Of a stretch of DNA of 64,000 bases, positions 1-8,082 are shown piece by piece (the first letter of the stretch is position 1; the number at the start of each line of letters is the position of its first letter). The notes beneath the pieces were generated by a model. The model was not told the DNA's origin. It saw nothing but the letters and a program-made list of their open reading frames with translations, and made no database searches. Both the position numbers and the translations under genes were made by a program. The DNA is from Metapseudomonas boanensis (lineage in GTDB: Bacteria; Pseudomonadota; Gammaproteobacteria; Pseudomonadales; Pseudomonadaceae): assembly GCF_018704125.1 (NCBI RefSeq), contig NZ_JAGTIS010000010.1, forward strand, positions 1 to 64,000. The letters run 5' to 3'.

Positions 1-85
1 CCCATCCCGAACTCAGTAGTGAAACGACGCATCGCCGATGGTAGTGTGGAGCTTCTCCATGTGAGAGTAGGTCATCGTCAAGCTC
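1..85 (+). rRNA. rrf: 5S ribosomal RNA, 3' part
   Basis: The window opens inside a 5S rRNA gene. The CCCATCCCGAACTCAG block, the GATGGTAGTGTGG block and the closing GTCATCGTCAAGCTC end are characteristic of Pseudomonas 5S rRNA. The 5' third lies outside the window. The 3' end is placed by the expected terminal helix, so it could be off by one or two bases. It marks the end of an rRNA operon transcribed toward birA. Confidence 0.93.
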
Positions 86-92
86 CTATCCC

Positions 93-126
93 AAACCCCC
101 GATACGCCCAGGCGTGTCGGGGGTTT
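93..126 (+). terminator. rRNA operon terminator
   Basis: A 16-bp stem (93-108 with 111-126, one G-U pair) with a very tight turn is followed by a T-rich stretch. It sits eight bases after the 5S end, so it is the intrinsic terminator of the rRNA operon. Confidence 0.88.
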
Positions 127-283
127 GTCTTTGGGCGTTGAAAAGAATGGTGCTTCGTCGGTAGCGATCATTCAATCAAGATGTCCGGTTCCTGATTGCG
201 CAGCGCAATTCAATGTCCACTTTCTATGCAATTGTGATGTGCATCGATATGATGCCTGCCTTATTCTGAGCTGGATCCCGCAA

Positions 284-1240
284 ATGCTGACTCTTTTAAA
301 GCTACTGCAGGATGGTCGCTTCCACTCCGGGCAGTCTCTAGGGGCTGCGCTGGGAGTCAGCAGAAGTGCTGTCTGGAAGCAGCTGCAGCAGCTTGAGGCA
401 GAGTTAAATCTGCCAATCTACAAGGTTCGTGGCCGAGGCTATCGGCTGCAGCGCCCGCTGAGCTTGTTGGACCAGGAATCGCTTAACAGGAGTGACTGCC
501 CTTGGCCTTCTGTGGTCCTTGATTCAATTGACTCCACCAATGCGGAGGTTATGCGGCGAATCAGTGCGGGGTATATACCTCCTTTTGCTGTCGCCGCTGA
601 GCGTCAGACTGCCGGGCGGGGTCGTCGGGGCAGGCATTGGGTAAGCCCGTATGCTGAGAATCTGTATTACAGTCTCGCCTTGCGCATAGATGGGGGGGCT
701 CGCCAGTTGGAGGGCTTGAGCCTCGTCATTGGCCTTGCGGTGTTAGCCACCTTGCGCTCTTTCGGCGTCACAGGGGTTGGACTGAAGTGGCCAAATGATC
801 TGCTGGTAAACAATCGAAAGATCGCGGGCATACTGCTGGAGCTAGTTGGGGACCCGGCCGATATCTGCAATGTAATAGTTGGCATTGGCATCAACGCGAA
901 CATGCTGGTTGCTAACGAAGACATCGGCCAGCCCTGGACTTCCATGGCTGCGGAAGTGCCCGGTCTGGTAGATAGGACGGCTCTTGCTGTGCGCCTCGGC
1001 CAGTATCTGGGTGACTACTTGGTTCGTCATAGGGACGAAGGTTTCCCTGCGCTTCGTGCGGAGTGGGAGGCCGGCCACCTTTGGCAGGGGGCAAGGGTCA
1101 ACCTGATCGCCGGTGCGCAAACAATAACGGGCATTGTGTTGGGCATCGATTCGACGGGTGCTTTACGACTCAGTGTCTGCGGCGAAGAGCGAGCCTATAG
1201 TGGCGGAGAGCTCTCCTTGAGGTTGAGTGATGATTCTTGA
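284..1240 (+). CDS. birA: Biotin-protein ligase / biotin operon repressor BirA
   Basis: A 318-residue bifunctional protein that makes biotinyl-AMP, transfers biotin to the acetyl-CoA carboxylase carrier protein, and represses biotin synthesis genes. Residues 1-60 are a winged helix-turn-helix ([11 protein letters not shown]). The ligase core has the adenylate-binding loop GRGRRGR at 111-117, then a KWPNDLL motif, and ends in the small C-terminal domain. The reading frame is open upstream to about 125, but similarity begins at [16 protein letters not shown], so ATG 284 is chosen; no strong Shine-Dalgarno sequence is visible there. The 3' end overlaps coaX, as in P. aeruginosa, which suggests coupled translation. 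Confidence 0.95.
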   Translation: MLTLLKLLQDGRFHSGQSLGAALGVSRSAVWKQLQQLEAELNLPIYKVRGRGYRLQRPLSLLDQESLNRSDCPWPSVVLDSIDSTNAEVMRRISAGYIPPFAVAAERQTAGRGRRGRHWVSPYAENLYYSLALRIDGGARQLEGLSLVIGLAVLATLRSFGVTGVGLKWPNDLLVNNRKIAGILLELVGDPADICNVIVGIGINANMLVANEDIGQPWTSMAAEVPGLVDRTALAVRLGQYLGDYLVRHRDEGFPALRAEWEAGHLWQGARVNLIAGAQTITGIVLGIDSTGALRLSVCGEERAYSGGELSLRLSDDS

Positions 1241-1979
1241 GCTTGACTGCGGAAACAGCTTTATCAAGTGGCGTGTCATTGATGGGGCTCAGGCTGTCAC
1301 GGTCATTGGAGGGGTGGTCGGCTCTGATTCAGAGCTGGTTTCAGCACTTCTGGCGATGCCAGCGCCTTCGCTCACGCATTGCCGGCTGGTAAGCGTGCGT
1401 AGTGATGACGAGACCCTTGCTCTGACCAGGCGTCTGGATGAACTGTTTGGAATTGAATCCGTCTGTGCCAGACCTGCCCTGGAGATGGCTGGGGTTCGGA
1501 ATGGTTATGTTGAGTATCAGCGGCTTGGCCTCGACCGTTGGCTGGCTGTTCTCGGTGCATTTCATTTAGCGAAAAAACCTTGCCTGGTCCTCGATCTTGG
1601 GACAGCGGTGACCTCGGATCTTGTTATGGCTGATGGCGAGCACTTGGGTGGATTCATCTGTCCGGGCATGCCGCTGATGCGCAATCAGTTGCGTACGCAT
1701 ACTCGTCGTATTCGTTATGACGACGAGGCTGCGAGTAGGGCGCTTGATGAAATGGCGCCCGGCCGCACCACTGTAGAGGCGGTGGAGCGAGGTTGCTTGT
1801 TGATGCTTCGGGGATTCGTGCTTGCGCAGATGGAGTTAGCCAAAGAGTATTTGGGTGATAATTTCGAGGTATTTCTCACGGGAGGGGATGCGCTCCTGGT
1901 CCGTGATGTGCTGCCAGGGGCCAGGGTATTGCCTGATCTGGTGTTCGTTGGGCTTGCAATAGCCTGTCCATTGGACTGA
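1230..1979 (+). CDS. coaX: Type III pantothenate kinase
   Basis: Phosphorylates pantothenate in the first step of coenzyme A synthesis. This is the feedback-insensitive type III (ASKHA-fold) enzyme used by Pseudomonas instead of CoaA. Visible motifs are the N-terminal phosphate loop [17 protein letters not shown], the DLGTAVTSD motif near residue 125, and FLTGGDA near the C terminus. Its 249 residues are normal for the family. ATG 1230 is preferred over GTG 1227, and it overlaps the last codons of birA by 11 nt. The next gene starts 8 nt after the stop, so birA-coaX-SPOR gene form one operon. Confidence 0.95.
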   Translation: MILELDCGNSFIKWRVIDGAQAVTVIGGVVGSDSELVSALLAMPAPSLTHCRLVSVRSDDETLALTRRLDELFGIESVCARPALEMAGVRNGYVEYQRLGLDRWLAVLGAFHLAKKPCLVLDLGTAVTSDLVMADGEHLGGFICPGMPLMRNQLRTHTRRIRYDDEAASRALDEMAPGRTTVEAVERGCLLMLRGFVLAQMELAKEYLGDNFEVFLTGGDALLVRDVLPGARVLPDLVFVGLAIACPLD

Positions 1980-1987
1980 GGTCGGTT

Positions 1988-2662
1988 ATGCGTTGGCTGT
2001 TCTTGTTGTTTCTTGTGCTCAATCTCTTCTATTACGTTTGGCACCAGCAGCAGGCGCCGCTGCGACCCAAGGAGGTTGAATCGCTGGCGATGTACAAGGG
2101 GGGGCAGCGGGATATTCGCTTGCTGAGCGAGTCAGATGCTGCTCAGCCAAGAAGAATTCGCCCTGTGGCAGAGGCGGAGATCCCTACTTGCCTATTCCTG
2201 GGTGGTTTTGAGCGCCAAGAGCAGGCGCGCGAGCTTGAGCAGCGAATGGTCAGTCTGGATGTCAGGGCGAGTGTGCAGCCTGTGGACGCTACTGCGGGGA
2301 CGGATTACTGGGTGTATTTAACTCCGCTGGCTTCGCGTGAGGCATCCCTGCGTCAGCTGAAGGAGCTTCAGGCGCGGAAGATCGACAGTTACATCATCAC
2401 CCAAGGAGATTTGGTCAACGGGATATCGCTAGGGATATTTCCACGAACCGATTCCGCGGAAAGTGTAATGCAGAGGCTGAGGGATGCTGGCTATGAGCCT
2501 TTTATGCGCGAGTTGTCTCGTGCGCACCGGGATTATTGGGTGCGAATAGCCCCTGAAAGCCGCCGTTTGGTCGATGACATGCTTCTTGAGCGGCTGGCAG
2601 CGGATTTTTCTGGTTTAAAACATCAACTTATGTCGTGCGAAGGTGTTGCATCTCCTCGTTAG
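1988..2662 (+). CDS. SPOR-domain membrane-anchored protein
   Basis: A 224-residue protein with a short hydrophobic N-terminal anchor (residues 2-17, WLFLLFLVLNLFYYV) followed by a basic and polar linker. Around residues 65-210 are two regions that look like SPOR-type peptidoglycan-binding repeats (CLFLGGFERQEQARELEQRM and SLGIFPRTDSAESVMQRLR with DYWVRI). SPOR domains bind glycan strands stripped of stem peptides at division sites, so a periplasmic, inner-membrane-tethered protein is expected. Its exact role is not known. It is the last gene of the birA-coaX unit. A promoter for downstream RNA overlaps its 3' end. Confidence 0.8.
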   Translation: MRWLFLLFLVLNLFYYVWHQQQAPLRPKEVESLAMYKGGQRDIRLLSESDAAQPRRIRPVAEAEIPTCLFLGGFERQEQARELEQRMVSLDVRASVQPVDATAGTDYWVYLTPLASREASLRQLKELQARKIDSYIITQGDLVNGISLGIFPRTDSAESVMQRLRDAGYEPFMRELSRAHRDYWVRIAPESRRLVDDMLLERLAADFSGLKHQLMSCEGVASPR

Positions 2663-2674
2663 CTTGAATAGAAT
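2646..2674 (+). promoter_or_regulatory. Sigma70 promoter 1 of the tRNA-tuf unit
   Basis: TTGCAT (2646-2651), a 17-bp spacer and TAGAAT (2669-2674), followed by a GC-rich discriminator (GGCGCCCGC) typical of stringently controlled stable-RNA promoters. It overlaps the last codons of the SPOR gene and points at the tRNA cluster. Confidence 0.6.
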
Positions 2675-2700
2675 GGCGCCCGCTTCACAAGGAGGTCTAA

Positions 2701-2751
2701 GTGACTGAGTTGCGAAGCTGCTGTTCAACGAAGCTAACCTCAAGATTTTAA
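2701..2751 (+). CDS. Possible 16-codon leader ORF
   Basis: A GTG-started ORF of 16 codons encoding VTELRSCCSTKLTSRF. A strong Shine-Dalgarno AAGGAGG ends 5 nt before the start. It lies between the two promoters of the tRNA-tuf unit and ends 12 nt before the -35 of the second. The ribosome site is far better than chance would predict, but the peptide has no recognisable family, so translation is unproven. It could also be a remnant of a longer gene. Confidence 0.3.
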   Translation: MTELRSCCSTKLTSRF

Positions 2752-2762
2752 TGAGAAAAAGC

Positions 2763-2791
2763 TTGACAGCAGGGTGGCATGAGATGAGAAT
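2763..2791 (+). promoter_or_regulatory. Sigma70 promoter 2 of the tRNA-tuf unit
   Basis: A perfect -35 TTGACA (2763-2768), 17-bp spacer and GAGAAT -10 (2786-2791), followed by the GC-rich discriminator GCCGCCTCCCG. Transcription would start a few bases before tRNA-Tyr. The discriminator suggests negative stringent control. Confidence 0.75.
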
Positions 2792-2804
2792 GCCGCCTCC
2801 CGTT

Positions 2805-2889
<85 letters not shown>

Positions 2890-2913
2890 GATTTAGCGTG
2901 AGCTGCAGGCTCC

Positions 2914-2987
<74 letters not shown>

Positions 2988-3013
2988 AGTTTGTTGTTCG
3001 TGCGATGTGTTTT

Positions 3014-3089
3014 GCTCATGTAGCTCAGCTGGTAGAGCACACCCTTGGTAAGGGTGAGGTCAGCGGTTCAAATCCGCTCATGAGCTCCA
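3014..3089 (+). tRNA. tRNA-Thr (GGT)
   Basis: A 76-nt cloverleaf with acceptor stem GCTCATG/CATGAGC, anticodon GGT at 3047-3049, T-loop GGTTCAAATCC and encoded CCA. It is the last tRNA before the first tuf gene. Confidence 0.97.
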
Positions 3090-3092
3090 TCT

Positions 3093-3129
3093 AAACAAAG
3101 GCAGATATGAAAATATCTGCCTTTGTTTT
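3093..3129 (+). terminator. Perfect 16-bp hairpin between tRNA-Thr and tuf
   Basis: An uninterrupted 16-bp stem (3093-3108 with 3113-3128) is closed by a GAAA loop. The 3' arm ends TTTGTTTT, so it looks like an intrinsic terminator. I see no convincing promoter between it and tuf. It probably attenuates read-through into tuf, or marks the 3' boundary for tRNA processing. Confidence 0.7.
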
Positions 3130-3174
3130 AATGGCGGCGTGACTCGCTCAATTCTTTGATGGGAGACGTTCTCG

Positions 3175-4368
3175 ATGGCTAAAGAAAAGTTCGAACGTAA
3201 CAAACCGCACGTCAATGTCGGCACCATTGGTCACGTTGACCATGGCAAGACCACTCTGACTGCTGCTCTGACCAAGGTCTGCTCCGAAACTTGGGGTGGT
3301 TCCGCTCGTGCGTTCGACCAGATCGACAACGCGCCGGAAGAGAAGGCTCGCGGTATCACCATCAACACCTCCCACGTTGAGTACGATTCCGCTGTTCGCC
3401 ACTACGCTCACGTTGACTGCCCTGGTCACGCTGACTATGTGAAGAACATGATCACTGGTGCTGCGCAGATGGACGGCGCGATCCTCGTTTGCTCCGCTGC
3501 TGACGGCCCCATGCCGCAGACTCGCGAGCACATCCTGCTGTCCCGTCAGGTAGGCGTTCCTTACATTGTCGTGTTCCTGAACAAGGCCGACATGGTTGAT
3601 GATGCTGAGCTGCTGGAACTGGTCGAAATGGAAGTTCGCGATCTGCTGAACACCTACGACTTCCCGGGCGACGACACTCCGATCATCGTCGGTTCCGCGC
3701 TGATGGCGCTGGAAGGCAAGGATGACAACGAAATCGGCGTTAGTGCTGTTCGTAAGCTGGTCGAGACTCTGGATGCCTACATCCCTGAGCCGGTTCGTGC
3801 TATCGACCAGCCGTTCCTGATGCCGATCGAAGACGTGTTCTCCATCTCCGGTCGCGGTACCGTGGTGACCGGTCGTGTTGAGCGCGGCATCGTCAAGGTG
3901 GGTGAGGAAATCGAAATCGTCGGTATCCGTCCGACCACCAAGACCACCTGCACCGGCGTTGAAATGTTCCGTAAGCTGCTCGACGAAGGTCGTGCTGGCG
4001 AGAACATCGGCGCCCTGCTGCGCGGCACCAAGCGTGACGACGTAGAGCGTGGTCAGGTTCTGGCCAAGCCGGGCACCATCAAGCCGCACACCAAGTTCGA
4101 GTGCGAAGTGTACGTGCTGTCCAAAGAAGAAGGCGGTCGTCACACTCCGTTCTTCAAGGGCTACCGTCCGCAGTTCTACTTCCGTACCACTGACGTGACC
4201 GGTAACTGCGAACTGCCGGAAGGCGTAGAGATGGTAATGCCGGGCGACAACATCAAAATGGTTGTCACCCTGATCGCCCCGATCGCCATGGAAGATGGCC
4301 TGCGCTTCGCGATCCGCGAGGGCGGTCGTACCGTTGGTGCTGGTGTTGTTGCTAAGATCTTCGAATAA
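3175..4368 (+). CDS. tuf: Elongation factor Tu, copy 1
   Basis: The GTPase that delivers aminoacyl-tRNA to the ribosomal A site. The 397-residue protein has the G1 motif GHVDHGKT (19-26), DCPGH and NKAD nucleotide motifs, then the two beta-barrel domains. It starts with ATG preceded by GGGAGA. The protein is identical to the second copy at 19711-20904. The DNA differs at about 14 positions, all synonymous apart from the ATG/GTG start codon, and most lie at the two ends. It follows the tRNA cluster and is probably read from the two promoters upstream of tRNA-Tyr. Confidence 0.98.
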   Translation: MAKEKFERNKPHVNVGTIGHVDHGKTTLTAALTKVCSETWGGSARAFDQIDNAPEEKARGITINTSHVEYDSAVRHYAHVDCPGHADYVKNMITGAAQMDGAILVCSAADGPMPQTREHILLSRQVGVPYIVVFLNKADMVDDAELLELVEMEVRDLLNTYDFPGDDTPIIVGSALMALEGKDDNEIGVSAVRKLVETLDAYIPEPVRAIDQPFLMPIEDVFSISGRGTVVTGRVERGIVKVGEEIEIVGIRPTTKTTCTGVEMFRKLLDEGRAGENIGALLRGTKRDDVERGQVLAKPGTIKPHTKFECEVYVLSKEEGGRHTPFFKGYRPQFYFRTTDVTGNCELPEGVEMVMPGDNIKMVVTLIAPIAMEDGLRFAIREGGRTVGAGVVAKIFE

Positions 4369-4371
4369 TAG

Positions 4372-4400
4372 TTGATCTTAGTCTGTCAGGCCGGCATAAT
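4372..4400 (+). promoter_or_regulatory. Promoter of tRNA-Trp-secE-nusG, embedded in the tuf terminator
   Basis: TTGATC (4372-4377), 17-bp spacer, CATAAT (4395-4400). The -10 lies inside the loop of the hairpin at 4385-4412, so the same bases would act as promoter in DNA and as terminator loop in the tuf transcript. The expected start is near 4407, just before tRNA-Trp. Confidence 0.6.
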
Positions 4401-4418
4401 GGTCGGCCTGACTTTGTT
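4385..4418 (+). terminator. Terminator after tuf copy 1
   Basis: A 9-bp stem (GTCAGGCCG at 4385-4393 with CGGCCTGAC at 4404-4412) is followed by TTTGTT. It lies 16 nt after the tuf stop and overlaps the next promoter. Confidence 0.7.
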
Positions 4419-4420
4419 GC

Positions 4421-4496
4421 AGGCCAGTAGCTCAATTGGCAGAGCGGCGGTCTCCAAAACCGCAGGTTGGGGGTTCGATTCCCTCCTGGCCTGCCA
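4421..4496 (+). tRNA. tRNA-Trp (CCA)
   Basis: A 76-nt cloverleaf with acceptor stem AGGCCAG/CTGGCCT, anticodon CCA at 4454-4456, T-loop GGTTCGATTCC and encoded CCA. It lies 46 nt before secE, the conserved trpT-secE-nusG order of gammaproteobacteria. Confidence 0.97.
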
Positions 4497-4542
4497 GATT
4501 CCAAGTCGAGAATCTGGCACTTCTCTCACAGGATCCTAGCTG

Positions 4543-4911
4543 ATGAATGCCAAGGCTGAAGCCAAAGAAGCACGCTTCGACGTTCTGAAGTGGGTCGTTG
4601 TAGTGGCTCTTGTCGCTGTTGGTGTGGTTGGCAATCAGTATTTTGCTGCTGAGCCGATCCTGTACCGAGTTCTTGCTTTGCTTGCTCTTGCCGGTGCGGC
4701 TGCCTTTGTCGCGCTTCAGACCGTGAAGGGGCAGGCTTTCTTCGTTCTCGCGAAGGAAGCTCGTGCGGAGATTCGCAAGGTTGTATGGCCGACCCGTCAG
4801 GAAACCACTCAGACCACTCTTATCGTTGTGGCTGTGGTGCTGGTAATGGCGCTGCTGTTGTGGGGGCTTGATTCCCTGCTCGGCTGGCTTGTTTCGTTGA
4901 TTGTTGGTTAA
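4543..4911 (+). CDS. secE: Preprotein translocase subunit SecE
   Basis: A 122-residue inner-membrane protein that clamps the two halves of SecY in the SecYEG channel. Like the E. coli protein it has three hydrophobic segments (about residues 18-35, 40-58 and 93-118). The conserved amphipathic stretch [17 protein letters not shown] comes before the last one. The nusG start is 10 nt downstream. SecY itself is encoded at 30263. Confidence 0.95.
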   Translation: MNAKAEAKEARFDVLKWVVVVALVAVGVVGNQYFAAEPILYRVLALLALAGAAAFVALQTVKGQAFFVLAKEARAEIRKVVWPTRQETTQTTLIVVAVVLVMALLLWGLDSLLGWLVSLIVG

Positions 4912-4921
4912 TAGGTGCGCC

Positions 4922-5455
4922 GTGGCTAAGCGTTGGTATGTTGTGCATGCTTACTCGGGCTATGAGAAGCATGTCATGCGCTCACTGGTCGAGCGCGTCA
5001 AGCTGGCTGGCATGGAAGACGAGTTTGGCGAGATTCTGGTTCCCACCGAAGAAGTGGTGGAGATGCGGAACGGTCAGAAGCGCAAAAGTGAGCGCAAGTT
5101 CTTCCCTGGTTACGTGTTGGTTCAGATGGAGATGAACGAGGCGACTTGGCACTTGATCAAGGACACGCCCCGCGTCATGGGTTTCATCGGCGGTACTGCC
5201 GACAAGCCTGCGCCTATTACTGAGAAGGAGGCTGAGGCCATTCTTCGTCGTGTTGCGGACAGCGGTGATAAGCCGAAGCCCAAGACGCTGTTTGAGCCAG
5301 GTGAAACCGTTCGCGTCATTGATGGGCCGTTTGCTGATTTCAATGGCGTTGTTGAAGAAGTTAACTACGAAAAGAGTCGCATCCAAGTTGCTGTGCTCAT
5401 TTTCGGTCGCTCCACTCCTGTGGAGTTGGAGTTCAGTCAGGTCGAGAAGGCTTAA
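4922..5455 (+). CDS. nusG: Transcription antitermination/elongation factor NusG
   Basis: Binds RNA polymerase over the clamp, suppresses pausing, and links it to Rho or ribosomal S10. The 177-residue protein has the NGN domain ([16 protein letters not shown] to about residue 110) and a C-terminal KOW domain ([20 protein letters not shown]). The frame is open upstream into secE, but GTG 4922 gives the family's usual start (VAKRWYVV). Confidence 0.96.
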   Translation: MAKRWYVVHAYSGYEKHVMRSLVERVKLAGMEDEFGEILVPTEEVVEMRNGQKRKSERKFFPGYVLVQMEMNEATWHLIKDTPRVMGFIGGTADKPAPITEKEAEAILRRVADSGDKPKPKTLFEPGETVRVIDGPFADFNGVVEEVNYEKSRIQVAVLIFGRSTPVELEFSQVEKA

Positions 5456-5470
5456 CTGAAAAGGCATCCC

Positions 5471-5499
5471 AACCCCGCAGCCATAGGTTGCGGGGTTTT
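5471..5499 (+). terminator. Terminator between nusG and rplK
   Basis: AACCCCGCA pairs with TGCGGGGTT around a short loop and is followed by TTTTG. It separates the secE-nusG unit from the L11 operon. Confidence 0.75.
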
Positions 5500-5516
5500 G
5501 TCGTCACTGGGATAAA
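5488..5516 (+). promoter_or_regulatory. Possible L11 operon promoter overlapping the terminator
   Basis: TTGCGG (5488-5493, in the 3' arm of the terminator), 17-bp spacer and GATAAA (5511-5516). The match is weaker than at the other ribosomal junctions. It is suggested mainly because the arrangement is the same as at 27718 and 31784. Confidence 0.35.
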
Positions 5517-5529
5517 CGCGAAAGCAATC

Positions 5530-5555
5530 GGGGAGCCTTCGGGCGCTAGAACCCG
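5530..5555 (+). promoter_or_regulatory. Candidate ribosomal protein L1 binding site in the rplKA leader
   Basis: A GCC-TTCG-GGC hairpin (5535-5544) is closed by a GGG/CCC helix (5531-5533 with 5552-5554). An asymmetric internal loop containing CTAGAA separates the two helices. This helix-asymmetric loop-helix shape just before rplK is the arrangement by which L1 represses its own operon in other bacteria. The assignment rests on the visible fold and position only. Confidence 0.4.
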
Positions 5556-5570
5556 TAACTGGAGTAGCAA

Positions 5571-6002
5571 ATGGCTAAGAAGATTCAAGCTTATATCAAG
5601 CTGCAAGTTAAGGCCGCTCAGGCCAACCCGTCGCCGCCGGTCGGTCCTGCACTGGGTCAGCATGGCGTAAACATCATGGAATTCTGCAAGGCGTTCAACG
5701 CCAGGACTCAAGGCCTTGAGCCGGGTCTGCCGACTCCTGTGATCATCACTGTTTACAGCGACCGCAGCTTCACTTTCGAGACGAAGAGCACCCCGGCTTC
5801 TGTGCTGCTGAAAAAAGCGGCCGGCATCGCCAGTGGCTCCCCGCGTCCGAACACCCAGAAAGTAGGCACTGTTACTCGTGCTCAGCTGGAAGAGATCGCC
5901 AAAGCCAAGAAGGCTGATCTGACTGCGGCTGACCTGGATGCGGCTGTGCGTAGCATCGCTGGCTCCGCTCGTAGCATGGGCCTGAACGTGGAGGGTGTGT
6001 AA
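5571..6002 (+). CDS. rplK: 50S ribosomal protein L11
   Basis: A 143-residue protein of the GTPase-associated centre, binding 23S rRNA near the L7/L12 stalk base. The N-terminal proline-rich motif ([20 protein letters not shown]) and the C-terminal RNA-binding domain ([19 protein letters not shown]) are typical. ATG follows GGAG. Its stop shares one base with the rplA start (TAATG), so the two are translationally coupled. Confidence 0.97.
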   Translation: MAKKIQAYIKLQVKAAQANPSPPVGPALGQHGVNIMEFCKAFNARTQGLEPGLPTPVIITVYSDRSFTFETKSTPASVLLKKAAGIASGSPRPNTQKVGTVTRAQLEEIAKAKKADLTAADLDAAVRSIAGSARSMGLNVEGV

Positions 6003-6697
6003 TGGCTAAGTTGACCAAGCGCCAAAAGGCAATCGCTGAGAAAGTCGAAGCTGGCAAGCAGTACGATTTCGAAGATGCCGCCAAACTGCTGGCTGAACTG
6101 GCTACCTCCAAGTTCAAAGAGTCCGTTGATGTATCCATCAACCTGGGCGTTGATCCGCGTAAGTCCGACCAGGTCGTGCGTGGCGCCACCGTTCTGCCGA
6201 ACGGCACTGGCAAGAGCGTTCGTGTTGCCGTCTTTACCCAGGGTCCGGCTGCTGAAGCTGCACTGGCTGCGGGCGCTGAGAAGGTCGGCATGGACGAGCT
6301 GGCTGCTGAGATGAAGGCGGGCGACCTGAGCTATGACGTGGTTATCGCTTCTCCGGACGCAATGCGCGTAGTCGGTCAGCTGGGTCAGATTCTGGGTCCG
6401 CGTGGCCTGATGCCGAACCCGAAAGTCGGTACCGTGACTCCGGACGTCGCTACTGCCGTGAAGAATGCCAAGGCTGGTCAGGTGCGTTTCCGTACTGACA
6501 AGAATGGCATCATTCACGCCTCGGTCGGTAAGGTCGACTTCGAGCCTGTCAAGCTGAAGCAGAACGTAGAAGCGCTGCTGGCTGACCTGAAGCGCTTGAA
6601 GCCATCCACTTCCAAGGGCGTCTACCTGAAGCGCGTGACCCTGAGCACCACGATGGGGCCGGGCCTGCAGATCGATCAGGCTTCCCTGGAAGGCTAA
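6002..6697 (+). CDS. rplA: 50S ribosomal protein L1
   Basis: A 231-residue L1-stalk protein that helps E-site tRNA leave, and is the usual translational repressor of the rplKA mRNA. The signature [16 protein letters not shown] lies near residues 130-145. Start overlaps the rplK stop by 1 nt. Confidence 0.97.
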   Translation: MAKLTKRQKAIAEKVEAGKQYDFEDAAKLLAELATSKFKESVDVSINLGVDPRKSDQVVRGATVLPNGTGKSVRVAVFTQGPAAEAALAAGAEKVGMDELAAEMKAGDLSYDVVIASPDAMRVVGQLGQILGPRGLMPNPKVGTVTPDVATAVKNAKAGQVRFRTDKNGIIHASVGKVDFEPVKLKQNVEALLADLKRLKPSTSKGVYLKRVTLSTTMGPGLQIDQASLEG

Positions 6698-6909
6698 GGA
6701 ATAAAGGCGCGGCGGTTCACCCGTCGTGCCAGGTATTGGGGTCCCTGCCTGGCGGGGGCTATCCAAGACCGTAGGCGGCGCAAGCCTTAAACCTGGGAGA
6801 TGCGTCTCTCAGCCTACGCAGATGGTGCTCCCGATTCGTTTACCGAATCAGACACCAAAACGCCGTCCGGCCTCGGCTGGGCGAAACGGTAAAAACCAGG
6901 AGTAAACCC
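6698..6909 (+). promoter_or_regulatory. L10 leader: structured 5' region of rplJL-rpoBC
   Basis: A 212-nt gap with conserved-looking RNA structure. A CGTAGGC/GCCTACG stem (6770-6776 with 6812-6818) encloses a GGGAGA/TCTCTC hairpin. A GATTCG/CGAATC hairpin (6833-6849) follows. Position and shape match the L10 leader that the L10-(L7/L12) complex binds to repress rplJ translation. No clear promoter could be assigned inside it. Confidence 0.65.
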
Positions 6910-7410
6910 GTGGCAATTAAACTCGAAGACAAGAAGGCCATCGTCGCTGAAGTCAACGAGGCTGCCAAAGCTGGCCTGTCCGCTGTCGTGGCTGATGCCC
7001 GTGGCGTGACCGTAGCCGCTATGACCGGACTCCGTAAAGAGGCCCGCGAAGCTGGTGTGTACGTGAAAGTCGTGCGTAACACCCTGGCTCGCCGCGCCGT
7101 TGCAGGCACTCAGTTCGAAGTGCTCAACGACGTGTTCAAAGGCCCGACCCTGATTGCGTTCTCCAACGAGCATCCGGGCGCTGCTGCCCGTATCTTCAAG
7201 GAATTCGCCAAGGGTCAGGATAAGTTCGAGATCAAGGCCGCTGCATTCGAGGGCCAGTTCCTCGCAGCCAATCAGATCGACGTACTGGCGACCCTGCCGA
7301 CCTACAACGAAGCCGTTGCACAGCTGATGAGCGTTATTCAAGGCGCTACCAGCAAGCTGGCTCGTACTCTGGCGGCTATTCGCGACCAGAAAGAAGGCGC
7401 CGCAGCCTGA
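6910..7410 (+). CDS. rplJ: 50S ribosomal protein L10
   Basis: A 166-residue base of the L7/L12 stalk. The N-terminal domain binds 23S rRNA, and the C-terminal helix carries L7/L12 dimers. It starts with GTG after AGGAG and begins [17 protein letters not shown]. First gene of rplJL-rpoBC, and likely autoregulated through the upstream leader. Confidence 0.96.
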   Translation: MAIKLEDKKAIVAEVNEAAKAGLSAVVADARGVTVAAMTGLRKEAREAGVYVKVVRNTLARRAVAGTQFEVLNDVFKGPTLIAFSNEHPGAAARIFKEFAKGQDKFEIKAAAFEGQFLAANQIDVLATLPTYNEAVAQLMSVIQGATSKLARTLAAIRDQKEGAAA

Positions 7411-7492
7411 TTCAGGCCGCATAGTCCCTTTCAAGCTCATTTGTTTAATTTGACGGCCGCGAAGGCTGTCCCCCAATACAGGAATTAGAGTC

Positions 7493-7861
7493 ATGGCTCT
7501 GACCAACGAAGACATCATCAACGCCGTTTCCGAAATGTCCGTCATGCAGATCGTTGAACTGATCAAGGCGATGGAAGAGAAGTTCGGTGTTACTGCCGCT
7601 GCTGCCGTTGCCGCTGGCCCGGCTGCCGCCGCTGCTGTTGTTGAAGAACAAACCGAGTTCAACATCATCCTGACCGAAGCCGGTGAGAAGAAAGTGAACG
7701 TGATCAAGGTCGTTCGCGAGCTGACCGGTCTGGGTCTGAAAGAAGCCAAGGCAGTTGTTGACGGCGCCCCGGGCGTGGTCAAGGAAGGCGCTTCGAAAGA
7801 AGAAGCCGAAGCTGCCAAGAAGGCTCTGGAAGAAGCTGGCGCCAAAGTCGAGCTCAAGTAA
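7493..7861 (+). CDS. rplL: 50S ribosomal protein L7/L12
   Basis: A 122-residue stalk protein that recruits translation GTPases. The N-terminal dimerisation domain is followed by an Ala-rich hinge (about 35-52) and the C-terminal factor-binding domain ([16 protein letters not shown]). It lies 82 nt after rplJ. A terminator-like attenuator separates it from rpoB. Confidence 0.97.
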   Translation: MALTNEDIINAVSEMSVMQIVELIKAMEEKFGVTAAAAVAAGPAAAAAVVEEQTEFNIILTEAGEKKVNVIKVVRELTGLGLKEAKAVVDGAPGVVKEGASKEEAEAAKKALEEAGAKVELK

Positions 7862-7907
7862 GCGACGACTTTGCGTCTACAGCCTCGGCGCTCTGCGCAA
7901 GGCTGAC

Positions 7908-7936
7908 GGCTGGTGGCTTATGCCACCGGCCTTTTT
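7908..7936 (+). terminator. Attenuating terminator between rplL and rpoB
   Basis: A 10-bp stem (GGCTGGTGGC with GCCACCGGCC, one wobble, loop TTAT) is followed by TTTTT. In gammaproteobacteria a partial terminator here lets only a fraction of polymerases continue, setting the ratio of ribosomal stalk protein to RNA polymerase. The 221-nt rplL-rpoB gap shows no other gene. Confidence 0.75.
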
Positions 7937-8082
7937 CCGTTCCAGGTGGTTGCCTGTGGGCCCCACCTCGAGCGTGACCCGACCTCCACTGGGAGGCGGA
8001 GCAAACCAAGGGGTTTGCAAGATTTTCTGGCTACTCCCGTCGGAGGGGCCAAACAAGCAGGTGACCAAGCTGGGGAACGCTG

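Noticed and set aside
125..283. N-terminal extension of BirA (start at TTG 125)
   Set aside because: The extension overlaps the rRNA terminator and has no BirA similarity. The family starts at ATG 284.
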